Shown here: positions 1 to 17,529 of the stretch, one piece after another
Layout of the letters: each line of letters opens with the position of its first letter
Numbering within the stretch: the stretch's first letter is position 1
Assembly: GCA_911728435.2 (NCBI GenBank)
Contig: OU452199.1
Span: 11,108,860-11,172,859, forward strand
From: Apoderus coryli
Lineage: Eukaryota > Arthropoda > Insecta > Coleoptera > Attelabidae
Length of the DNA stretch: 64,000 bases
Direction: 5' to 3'
Translations under genes and position numbers: made by a program
Notes under the pieces: generated by a model
The model's input: only the letters and a program-made list of their open reading frames with translations
Told to the model about the DNA's origin: nothing
Database searches by the model: none

Positions 1-999
1 AGTATTTCCATAGTTTTCCGAATTTTACTTTTTTTAATACTTATCGTGGTCTGTCCCAGAGGGACACCGTAGGAGTAAGATAATATCATTTTATGAATTA
101 TTCCCTTTTGGAATTTTATTTACGTTGTCATGTAAATTATTCACTTGAGATATATTATAGGTATATCTAGCAGATAGTTTGCGACTATACCTATGTACGT
201 ACAAAATAAAAAAGAATTAATGGGAAATATGGAAAAGCATAAAACATTTTTCACATCTCTTTATATGTCCCATTTTTATTTACGATTTCCAGCTTTAGAG
301 GAATAAATGTCTTTTCCACACACGTTCTCTGTTTGCATTATTTTAAATGTAAAGTCGTTAGGAAGTTGTGCTCTGAGTGCCTTAATAAAATAAAGAGTTC
401 AGTTGAGTTTATGGCATATCCTTTTTAAGGCTAAACCAACCCACTAATGGTTTTAGATTTTTTTTAGGGATTTTTACTTGTTCCAATTTTAATATTGATT
501 TTCAGAAGTTAACTAACATTATTCAGTGTTTCGTATGACATATTCTTTGCATTACCCTTCCTCATTTTAAGTTTGTCATCTCCATTCCTCAGGACGGAAT
601 TTATAAAAAAAAACTCTGACTTTGACATACCGAGAGTTATTTACCAACTGGTTAATGTGTAACTATGGTTATGATCCATCTCCAGGTTATCTGATTTCTA
701 TGTATCTTAGTAATGTTACTGCCCTTCATTTAATACTGCAGGTTCCCGTTTATGAATCGAACACATTGCACAGGATTTCCTTATAAACCAATGATTTATT
801 GCCTATTTTATTTTTACCCATTCATGTATTTGTAGAATCAAAAACTTTGTAATAAACATTAGCACGCCAGTATTATACTGTTTTTTGACCAGCTGAGGTA
901 CTTTTCACCCTTCAATGAAGGAAAACTAATTTTTAATTGAAGGTTTTTAACTATTTATCGAATATTTCAATGCGATTGAATATTTATTTATCTGTTTAG
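1..999. other. AT-rich intron sequence, no exon seen
   Basis: No convincing coding segment is seen on either strand before the splice acceptor at 997-999. Because the phosphodiesterase reading frame is already open at 1000, this stretch is most simply an upstream intron of that gene. Confidence 0.5.
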
Positions 1000-6960
<5,961 letters not shown>

Positions 6961-6999
6961 TATAGGTATTCTTCACATGTGTGAAATTTATGGTTATAA

Positions 7000-9655
7000 T
7001 AGACTTTATATATTATTTTATTCTCGGGTACTTATTCTATGTATAGATTTTTAGAAAAATCTACTATAGAGCATAATATTTAACTGAATTATTGTCAATT
7101 TTCTATTGACTAGAACTGGGTATAGATTTATTATTATTTTACTATCTTATATAAAAATCTGTTTTTAGATTACTATTACCTTATAAGTAATTAATAAAAA
7201 AAACTATTTGTACTATGTCGTATTGATGTTTTTTCCTATATGAACAATTTGATTTCACAATGTTACCTGAATGTTTTGAGATACATAATCATATATTTAT
7301 ACAATTATTATACTTAAGTAAATTTAAGACTTCCATTTACTCAATGATTTGTGAATTTATATATTTTACATTTATATTTTTAATTACGGTCCTACATATC
7401 TAAAATTTCAGGTTTGCTATAGTAAGAAAGAATGAATTAGCTAATTCAAGTGAAGAATAGCGCACAATATTTGCCGATATGTGCGAGGCAAAGCTCAGCT
7501 TACAGGCTTCCTTACCGACTTCATTCAATACTTTATCCATATTTCACTTAGCTAATGCCACGGTATCCGTTTTCGGTTCTTGACATATCCTGTGTATATT
7601 ATTATTACTTTATATGAAGTGTCTTAAAGCTTTCAAACGGCAGTACAATACAAGCTTTCAGAGTTTAGCATAAATGTTTTAATTTGAAGACGCAGAATAA
7701 ACTTTAAAGCTGATTCACAAATGATATGAATAAAATTTGAAGTAAAACAGTCACATCCGCTTTCAATTTATTAATACCATCATAGATCCAGTACAACTGT
7801 TTTTAATTCAACTTTTAATTTAATCTATTAAAATAATGTTATGGGTGAACAATAATGAAATTGAAAAATCATATCATCATATAGAACGGTTTGCTACGCC
7901 AAGGATCCCGATCGCGTATTACTCAGCCTTAGTTCTCTAAGAGAGACATAACGAGTGCTTTGTATAGGTTTTGATACTACTAAAATGAACCATCACTTCT
8001 ATAGGCATGAGTTTATCATTATTTATAATAATTTAAATTAAACTTTTCTGATAAACATATTATAATAAGAGTGTTTTATAATGTATTCTAAGAATATATT
8101 ACAAGCTCCCGACTAGGGGCATCGAGCTTCACCAATCTGTGTTCTTAATAAAGTTTCATTAACATTAGATAGGACTGGTTATTAAGATACAATGTTTCAA
8201 AATATTATATATTTCTTTCAAAACTTAAGTATATCACGCCATACTGCTGATCATACATTTGTTGTATCACAATAGATTATTTTTATAACACTGGCGTTTA
8301 TGAACAAATTTGATTTAATTAAAAAAAAACTATAACATGAAATTGAGCCCTGTGTTACATCTCTCAGCCTTCTAGATCAAATAGTGACCGAGCCAGAAAT
8401 ATTCCTTTATATCAGTACAGAGCCAAATCCCCTCTTTTTTTTTCTTTATACACTAATGAGTAGGTACTACAAATTTACCAAAAATTATAAAAATTTGAAC
8501 GATCAAGATTGAAATTTGTTAAAATATTGGTTGATTTGACATTGTTTGAAATGACATAAACTGATATCATTATTTGTCAATCCATCCGCGATGTGGTTGA
8601 CTCCTATTTGGAACACACATATGGTGAAGATCAATTATTTTACACTCATAAAATATGTAATCATTGTACCAACAAGTTGTCGATTTTACAATGTTAAGTA
8701 CCTAGTTTTAAAACATGTTTGACTTAATTAATGTTAAAATGAATCAAATTTAATATTTGCATCAAATATACATAATATGATTATACAAATAATGTTACAT
8801 GTACCCTGTTGTTTGTAAAACCCAATAATGAGATTCAAAAAATCCATATCAATCATAATATGATCTAAAAAAATGTGTCTAAATCTTTGAAAAAGTGTGC
8901 GCGGGTCGCATCTATTATAGATTGTTAATATTTCTTCGAAGATTTTTAATATAAGTAAGTATATTCTCCACAGACGATTTTATATTTATAGGAAAAAATG
9001 CATTCAAATTCCATGTGTTATAATGAATGTTTTATTTTAGTTTTTGGTGTTCACAATGTGTGCATTAAAGACATGTGTTTTATATTAATGCGTTTTTCTT
9101 ATGACACCTTCTCATATTCCACAATAATTATTCTAACGATAAATAATATTCCAATCAGCAGTGCAGGTATGCAGGATCATACTCAACAATAGATTTGAAA
9201 TAAATTAAAAACATTTTGCATATAATATTGATCAAATTAATTGATTTCTACGTTTAAATTTCACGTTCATAAATGCTTCATTATAATCTAAAAATTGAAT
9301 TTATCGTACATAACTATGACTGATATTCTCGTAAAGAAAACAGCAAAAATGACATCCTCGATTGTATTGCATGACAAAATAATAATTTGCATTTAAAATA
9401 TTCTCCATCAGAATATTTTCGTAAACTAGAATTTCTAAAACTGTGTTTAAGAAACAAGGTCGTCAATAAAAAAAACACCAAAAAAGCTGATTAATAAAAA
9501 TTTTAATTAATGTTAGATATTAAAAGAAATCATAAGCAGCTATATAACCAAATAAACCAGTATTAAAAATATTAAATACCTGCTACATTAGCAATAAATA
9601 ATTTACTCAGACTTTATAATAATTTTCAGTATTCTTATGTACTTAAACACAAATT
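7000..9655. other. Intergenic AT-rich stretch between PDE8 and the heat-shock gene
   Basis: It holds the 3' untranslated region of the phosphodiesterase gene up to about 7210. Beyond that, no ORF, splice-bounded coding segment or clear repeat was recognised. The short ORF at 8998-9192 has no family features. Confidence 0.4.
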
Positions 9656-11385
9656 TTAGTTGCCAGCCACTGGCTCAACGTTTGGTGGATCTGGAGATGT
9701 AACAGTAGGAGTTACATTACTCTTAGCAGGGCCAGTTTTCTGGATCGGCACTACCCGGTCACCTGCGGGTTTTTCGGATTTTTTCGGTGCTGTAACAGTT
9801 AAAATACCATCGGATGATAAAGACGACACAACATCACTGATGTCAAGGTCTGATGGCAATACATAGCGTCTGGTGAAGTGACGAGAAACATACCCATGTT
9901 CGTCCTGTTTCTCTTCGTGCTTACCCTCGACAACGATGCTGTTACCGGTGGTTTTAACAGTGATTTCATTAGGAGCAAACTGTTGTACGTCTAGAATAAT
10001 CTGCAACACAAGCCATACACCAAATGTAAGGAATTTACTTTATATAGGGTTAAAACATGAAGTCCCATATATAAGGTGTCTCAAGAGACAGTCAATTATA
10101 TATTTGAACAGACTTGCTTGGTTTTTGATAATTAAATCACGCGATCCGTGTGCAAGATTTTACAAAAATCGTCACGTCAATAATCAGAATACATGTTATG
10201 GGTTGTTAGATTAAGTCAAATTAGAGAACAGCGGATCCAACGACTAAAATTTGCTTGAATTATTTTTAAAAACTAAAGTGTGTTTGATTATGCTGTTGCG
10301 AAACTGCAAGCTGTTAGTGGAAAGTGCCTTGTGGCAGCCTGACATCCTCTCATTCCGAGAACTTCAAGAAATCAAATACATTTTTCTTTAAATTCTCGCA
10401 GTCTCACTCACGAAAATTAAATAATAAACAAATTATGTGTAGCAGATTTATTGAATGACAATGCGATATGAATATTACAGGAAGAGAAAAATCAGAGAAC
10501 TGTTTCTCATCCATGACAACAACAGGTAACTCGATACCTCCTAAGTTTCAATGGCATGTTCTGAACATACGACCGAGCAAACGAGTTCTGCTCATTCGGG
10601 AGGTGTGGGATGGTGACCACTTTCGTTTAGTAATAAAACTTTCTTAGTTGCCATATATCTAAGAATTTTCTAATAATAAAACATCTGTGTCAAGACGGTT
10701 ATAAATTTAAATAGACCACGAAGGAAATATCAATTATTGCAGAATATATTCAAAAACTATTGCAAATATATTAACATAATAAAAGCTTTAATGTCTCACA
10801 TCAAAGGCATAACTACACAAAAATAAAATTAGTTACCACATTATATTAAAAGATTTCAAACAAAAAAAAATCTGACAATTACCTCGAATAAATCTGAATC
10901 TTTCGATAAAGCTGATTGACTTTCTTTTGGTGTTTCTGTATGCCTTTGCTGTTCGCTCTCTGTAGTAGATGTGTTCTAATCCAAAAACAAAATGCCAAGC
11001 TATTGCAATCTTGTAAAAATTGCATAAAATGTACAAAATATGCAACACATTATAACGAAGTACAATTTTAGATGCATTGGTATTCCTACTTTACATACAA
11101 AACCGAGAACGTCATAACCAATTTTCGATATTAAAATAATACCTGGAACTTATCCTTATCAGCTTGAATGGTAGATCCTGACTCTTGCCTTTGTAATACT
11201 GAAGAAGTAGTCCATGGCCGTATGTAATTTCTTGACAGTGAACTTCTTGGGCATGTTCTGATGGAATTTAAAAGATCATCTCTTCTTAATCCAATGCCAA
11301 AATGTTGGTCCAAGAGCCGGGATGGTCTACTAAACCAATCTTCGTCATCCCACCAGTCGCGGTAAAGAAGGGGTACTACAGACAT
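9656..11385 (-). CDS. Small heat-shock protein (alpha-crystallin family), l(2)efl-like
   Basis: Coding exons are 11143-11385 (81 codons, ATG at 11383-11385) and 9656-10000 (114 codons plus TAA), joined in phase 0 to a 195-residue protein. The family holds unfolding proteins in a refoldable state in the cytosol. The N-terminus (DWWDDEDWFSRPSRL) is the Trp/Phe-rich arm typical of insect small HSPs. The alpha-crystallin domain runs from about residue 75 (DKDKFQ, then IILDVQQFAPNEITVKT) through SRHFTRRY to the GILTVTAPK motif. A C-terminal VVPIQ resembles the I-x-I anchor. A splice acceptor (TTTCAG) ends directly at the ATG, so a 5' untranslated exon must lie upstream; 15938 to about 15991 is proposed. 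A possible cassette exon (10883-10975) lies between the two coding exons. Length and residues are normal for the family. Confidence 0.9.
10883..10975 (-). CDS. Possible 31-codon cassette exon of the small heat-shock gene
   Basis: On the minus strand this 93-nt segment is preceded by a TTGGATTAG acceptor and followed by a GGTAATTG donor (consensus-like GTAAT). It is open throughout in phase 0, matching both neighbouring coding exons, and would encode a hydrophilic Ser/Thr/Glu-rich insert starting NTSTTESEQQ and ending KDSDLFE. It would fall between Gln of DKDKFQ and Ile of IILDVQ, at the start of the alpha-crystallin domain. Whether it is used as an alternative exon, or is a chance open frame, cannot be settled from DNA alone. 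Confidence 0.5.
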
Positions 11386-12830
11386 CTGAAAATACGATTA
11401 ATAGGTACTTGTATAAATGTTCAAAATATTTACTACTATTAATCGAATTTAAATGGGAAGTAAAATAATTCTCCTCTATACCTAAATAGTTAATTTTCCT
11501 GTTGTTTCATTTTTCATAAACATTGGCCAAAAATAACGGTGGCATATCTCTACATATATATAGTACCTATATTTACCCTACCAATTTTAGTGTACATTGT
11601 TAAGTAGCATTAAAAAATGAGATGCGAAGACACTTAAATTCCTTGATATATGTTTTGCAGTCCCTAATCATCTTCAGCTTAAAAAGCAAGATTATGTTGT
11701 CATAAAATCAAATACATAACCAGTTAGTTTTTTCTGTACTGATGTAACATAGACGACATTAAACCAACGTCCTTATAACCCTTTGTACAAGAATTTGAAC
11801 ATAATCAAGTTGTATATTTAAAAGTTCCTCCAAAGAGTGTAGGAATAAAAATACGTTAATGTAATTTGGTATACAAAAGAAATCTAGCTCGTAATAGAAA
11901 TGCACTCTATAATACCTGTAATGTAATAAAAAATTATACATCTGCCGTGATTCACAAGATGTTTACAACTCTGTTTTATGCTAGTTGCCAAACAATCGTG
12001 TAAAAATAGTATGTGAATAATCTCGAAAATTACTGATATTTCACTAGACATCAAAAATAATCAAATCTTGTTAAAAATAGATATGTTTTATATCTTTTGG
12101 TAAATAATTATACCTATACCTACATATTTTACGCAAAAATTATTAGTAAGTATAATATAGACATCATAAAAAACCTCTTGAATAGTTTAGTAGGTATATT
12201 TAAGTCTAATAATTTATAACTATTGAGCTGTTAACATTATTTTATATATTTCGCAATTTAAATAAATCTTGAGGAAAGTCAAAAATATAATTATTAAAGT
12301 AGGTACCTAAGAGCTAAATAAATGGTTTGAATTGTTCACATCAAACTAGTGTATTAAGGCGGTTTAATAATAATGGCCAGTAATTATGAAATTATGATTA
12401 ATTAAAACTTTTTGAAACGCATTAGAGAGAGAAAACTAATTTCGGATTCACAAACCATTGACAATGGTTATATCTAGCAGTAAGTAAAAAAAATCATCAA
12501 ACTTAGTCAAAACCAAACAGCACTTCTTAGCTTCAATGTCAATAGAAACAGACATGATTAGAATGTTGGTAGACGTGGTACAGAAATCAAATAAGTCGTG
12601 AAGTAGGTAATATACTTTCTAAACTTCCTTTTTTACACAATATGTATATCATTTTTTTTTTTTGAGTCTGTTACAATCAAGATAATAAGTATTAACATTT
12701 GATTTGTTTAAGATTTTAAATTATTTAAACGTTTTAAAACCATTTCGCAATTTTTGCCGTAGCTGTGTAGAGTTTTGTTAACGTAAACCTTTTTCTTGTT
12801 TTGAATTTTATCCACGAACCATTACTATGC

Positions 12831-15515
12831 CAAAGATTAATCTACACAATAGATAGTCAGCCCAATGCATTAAAATCAGAACATCTCTAAGTATGCCTGC
12901 CACTACGTGGCGTAGACTAGCGTGTAAAGCATAGAGCAGTATTGTCACAGCCAGAAACCGTTTTGTAGTTTATTAATATCAAAAACAAAACGCAACGTAT
13001 AACAATTATTTAGATCATTTGCAACAGATATGCACCGGCAATGCTGTATTGTCAGAGAGAGAAATTGATGAAATTCTGTATTAATCTGGAGGGGATACGC
13101 AGGGAGGGTAGAAAAAAAAACAAGCGAATGTGCTGTGTGTCGTGCTGTTGCCAATTCGTCGGTAAAAGAAACACACAGGGTGATTTATTACAAGTACAGT
13201 ATTGAAATAAAAGCCTAATCTCTATGAATTAAATTTAATATAATAATATTTAATCCATGTCATACATGTTTCAAGACTAGACCAGTCCCATGATCAGTGG
13301 CGAACAATCGTTAAATGAAAAGCTTTTAGATAGAAACATACTTTTGACTAAATATTTCACGTAGACAATGTGGCAAAGATGTAACAAGATTGTTGTAGAT
13401 CTTATAATACCTATAATAAAAAAATTATCAGTGCTACCTATATTATATTAGGTATACCTATTATAATAGTCTGTCTCTTCATCAGGTATAAGTTCCACTT
13501 TATCGGTTTAGGTACTTAAATTTTACTTCTTTTTAATGTTTCTTCGGGTAAATAATAAGTTCGGTAGGAATAGGGCTTTGGGTATGAAACAAAAAAGATA
13601 GAAAATAGAAATTTGATATAGGGGTAGTTCTAAGCATTTACAAGTTTGTGACGTGTAGCGATTTTCGATGCCGCCCCCGGAGGTATACATGAGGGCGGCG
13701 CAATGCCGTTTTAAATATCTCGTTTCGCTTTCTTGGAAAATAAAAAATTATAACTGATAACTGAAACTTAGTACTTAATACGTGGGCGTAAGAGGTAAGC
13801 TCACTTCACAGGTCTCTATTAATGAAAGAAGGTTGACATTTTGAGCATCTGCGTAAAATTAAATGTATCCGTTTGGTGGGTAGTTTTGATTACAATAAGT
13901 CGGTGCCAAGCCCAAGCCCGAAACAAAATAAATCTATATTTACCTACTACCTATTTGGCTTGGTACCGACTATTATGTGCATTGTTGTCTTTTGAATGAT
14001 ATTTGTATTTTGTTATTTTTCGTATTTTTTATTAGTTCTTTTGACAGCTCTGGTGTCATCTGTATACATAGATACTTTGATTTGCAATTTGCAAATCTGT
14101 CAAACTAGGTAATGCTGTTTTTTTTATTTACTTTCAAATATGGTATTATGTAATTGTATTCAAATTAAATGTTTGGGGATGATATTTACGAGTTTTATTT
14201 TTTTATATAGAGAAACTGTTATTCAGTTTTTAAGGATCAATCTGAAGCAGACGTTTGTACTTGTTAAAACATGAAAAAAGTTATTGTCGTGATACTTTTA
14301 ACACCCTGTTGGTGGGTTTTTAAAGCTTTTTACGAAACGTGTTAACAATACAATCTACATAAATCGTTAGTTTTTTAAAGTTTTATGATCATTGCACAAA
14401 AACCAATATTAGGGAGACTGTAATTTTTTTTTCAATTCGGCGTTGCAGAATTTGAACCTAATTGTGATAATTGTGTTATTTTACTAGTATAGATATTTTT
14501 GAGTAAATTAATTCGGTTATAATCGATGAGTAGAATCTTTGGAGTAAAATACATTTCACAAAAACCCTGAACCATATTTCTCAATAGATTTAAATTTTCA
14601 TTAAAAACAGATTAAAAATTCTAATTTTTTACATCCTGCATTTCGAAACCGTATTTTTTTAAATAATTATTGTCATGCTGGAAATTTCAAACCTTATTTA
14701 CTTCAGCAACTTGTAAAAAAGCACAGCCTTTTTAATATTAACATTTCTTAAAATCGATATTACGCGATAACGATGACTTTCTATCAATATCACAGAAGGA
14801 TACATTTATTACGTATATAATTTGTTAGATTTTACATCTCCGAATTGAAACACACGCAAAAAATGTGCATAAAAAAGTTAGGGTAGCATTTCACGCCTGT
14901 ATGCCCCTTTAATTTACCCGCCTATGAGATTTATTTTTTCATAATGTTAACGACAAGTTGAATCTGCTGTTTGAGTTTGATCCTTAAAACTGAATCAGGT
15001 AATAACCGGAAGTCCTATCTATAACGCCAAATTTCGTTAATTTAAATATAACTTTTTGATGCATCCTTATATCCGAAATTTAAAATTAAATGACTAAAAT
15101 AATATTATTTTAGTCATTTAAAATTATTGTCTAAAACATTTAATAAACCAGCCCTGTATATTTATACTATTATAGTAATTTCTTTTATTTTCGTCCATAC
15201 ACATTAATCTTTACGTAGATAGGTATACGTATACCATATAATTTTAAACAAAAAACACTGCTGCACAGTAGTACATATATGATACCTATAATATAAAAAC
15301 AAACTCCCACCTCGTAGGGGAAAGTATACTCGTCCTTGTCTAACATTGCCCATATGATTATTTTATTTCAACACAATACATATAACGCCATCTACAATTT
15401 CCATAATTTCCATGGTTGCATGTTTTTCTAATAGATGTAGCTCGTGTCGAGACAGTTTCAATTTTTGTTTTATTTCCCATATACGCTGACTATCTATTGT
15501 GTAGATTAATCTTTG
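12831..15515. mobile_element. Non-autonomous DNA transposon, 31-bp inverted ends, 7-bp duplication
   Basis: Near-perfect 31-bp terminal inverted repeats begin 'caaagattaatctac' at 12831 and end as the reverse complement at 15515. The insert is flanked by the direct repeat actatgc at 12824-12830 and 15516-15522. The 2685-bp interior has no long ORF, so the element is non-autonomous or decayed. It includes an imperfect hairpin around 13900-13970 and a 34-bp perfect palindrome at 15087-15120. It sits in the long 5' intron of the small heat-shock gene. The 7-bp duplication would suit a P- or Galileo-like family better than hAT (8 bp), but superfamily is not proven. Confidence 0.75.
15087..15120. 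repeat. 34-bp perfect palindrome
   Basis: 'taaatgactaaaataat' is followed at once by its exact reverse complement with no loop. It lies inside the 12831-15515 transposon and could extrude as a cruciform. No function is evident. Confidence 0.8.
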
Positions 15516-15937
15516 ACTATGCTAACAATCCTTCTTTCCTATTAAATTTAAAAATAGAACTCTTCCTACAAAATAGCTAAACAAATACAAACAAAATATA
15601 ACACCGATTCGAGTCTCACAACATAATATTATTTTAAAGATTAACCACCACAGATGTACAGAATTTCGAAATATGTCCTAACTAAGGATAGTGTCTGTAA
15701 TCAATATTATTTTCATTTATTGAAAAAGATAATTGCATTCAGTAGCAGAATAATGTATCTGTTTTATTAGAATAAATATTATTATTAGTATTTATTTTAA
15801 ACAGAAATTTAACTTGTTGAAGGAACTCTGAAAATAGCAGAATTCCATAATTTTTTTGAAAAATTATTATTTTCTAAACGAAATCAGACAATAGAATTAT
15901 TTTTGTAAACAAAATAATAAACTCTAATTGTACTTAC

Positions 15938-16130
15938 TTTTTTATAGCTTATGAACACTTTTCACACAACACTGACGGAACCGAATATACTGATACAAAG
16001 TCGATTGGATATAGAAATATATACAAAATATTCAGGTCGAGATCTTAGTCATGTATTCTAGAATGTTAGTTGTACAAATATTTTCAAAAAATTGAGAAAT
16101 TGCCAAATTTCCACAGATTTCGTTCACGAA
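15938..16130 (-). promoter_or_regulatory. Putative heat-shock promoter and 5' untranslated exon
   Basis: On the minus strand a GTAAGT donor follows 15938. Upstream of it lie an initiator-like TCAGT near 15989-15993, a TATATA box near 16017-16024, and perfect TTCnnGAA heat-shock-element cores: ttctagaa at 16056-16063 and ttcacgaa at 16123-16130. This order fits transcription starting near 15991 with a 5' untranslated exon spliced to the acceptor just before the ATG at 11385. The distances are right, but start site and intron are inferred. Confidence 0.45.
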
Positions 16131-16139
16131 ACAACGTAG

Positions 16140-17520
16140 TTTATAATTAAATTAAACATCAACTAGTTATTCGGTAGGAACTCTTAAAATCATGAAAAGA
16201 CATGTTTGGGATAATAATAAAAAGTTTTAAAAATAAAGCGCTGAGTCAAATTAATGAATTATGTGATGTGGGATATTATTTATTGAAGGATGCGTTACTA
16301 TAACTAAAATAGATCATTCGTTAATAAAAATTAATTTTTGGGAACATTTAAAGCAATTATATTACTACTGATCACTTAGTTCTATAGGTACAAATGTTTA
16401 ACACGAAACAATATTTTTTTAAGTGGAATTCTTAGTTTATGTTATTGGGACCTTCTAGAAATCAAAATTAATTAACAAACTATCATGGTAAATATCAACA
16501 AATCACAACATATTCCTTGAAACTAAACAATAGGATTTTTTACCGCCATGTAAACCTCCAAATAATACTAAACATAAAAAAGACCCTTTGACCTCCTCCA
16601 AATGTTTGCCCACTTACGCCACTGATCTTATAACCACATTTGTAAGCCAATTTATTTTAAAGATTATTGTCCCTTGATTTCTGTTTAGGTACTACTAAAA
16701 TCTTTGGATCATGTATTTTAAAAATTATATTGAAGCAAATATCTGTAGATATAAGACAAGATGAAAGATTTGTGATAGACATTTAAATATCTGTTTATGA
16801 TAAGGTAATCTTCCTGTTGGTCGGTCTCGGTAAAACCTAGTAAAAAAGTTAATCAGATACTTTGAGTTTGTTTTCTTCGAGAGATCATTATTTAATAAAT
16901 ATTCTTTTTAAGTAGTTTATGTAATATCGAGGTTACATACACCCATAAATAGGTAACCAGCTGTACTAATTAAATTCTAATCTCATTTTTGGCTATTAGA
17001 CCAGCAAAAACTGAAGCATTAAATTTCACTTGTCTCATAATAAAAGAAAATGACATTTCATCCGACTTTATCGAACTCATAGTATGCATTCCTAAAAAGG
17101 TTGGTGGCTAATTTAAATTATTTCAAAACCCTTATCAAAATTTGAGTGACAACATAATGTAAAATGAAAAACGGTATAAGTCCGTTGTTTTTGCTCAAGG
17201 AATACGTAGTTAACACTGACCTACTCTCTAATGAATGTAGTTCTAATCATCAATCTGTCGAAGAAATAAAATGAGATATACGATAGGTATACTCAATTAC
17301 TTATCAAAACTACCACTCTCAAAAAGCAAACATAAATATTAATCGTTGCAAAATGTAAATGCATAAATTTAAAACCTCAGGGCTAACTTGATTGAAATTA
17401 TACAAATGAAACTATGAATATTGTAGATTTTGGAAATCAATAGTAGTAAGTTCAACGGATACGTAAGAAATTTTGACGCTATTTATAACATTAACTATGA
17501 CGTTTGAAGAACAATACACT
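16140..17520. other. Intergenic AT-rich stretch, nothing recognised
   Basis: It lies between the inferred heat-shock promoter and the stop codon of the SPATA22-like gene. No coding exon or defined repeat was seen. Confidence 0.35.
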
Positions 17521-17529
17521 TAACACAGC

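Noticed and set aside
13900..13975. Separate MITE around the 'gtcggtgccaagcc' hairpin
   Set aside because: Only about 14 bp pair and no duplication is visible; treated as part of the 12831-15515 element.
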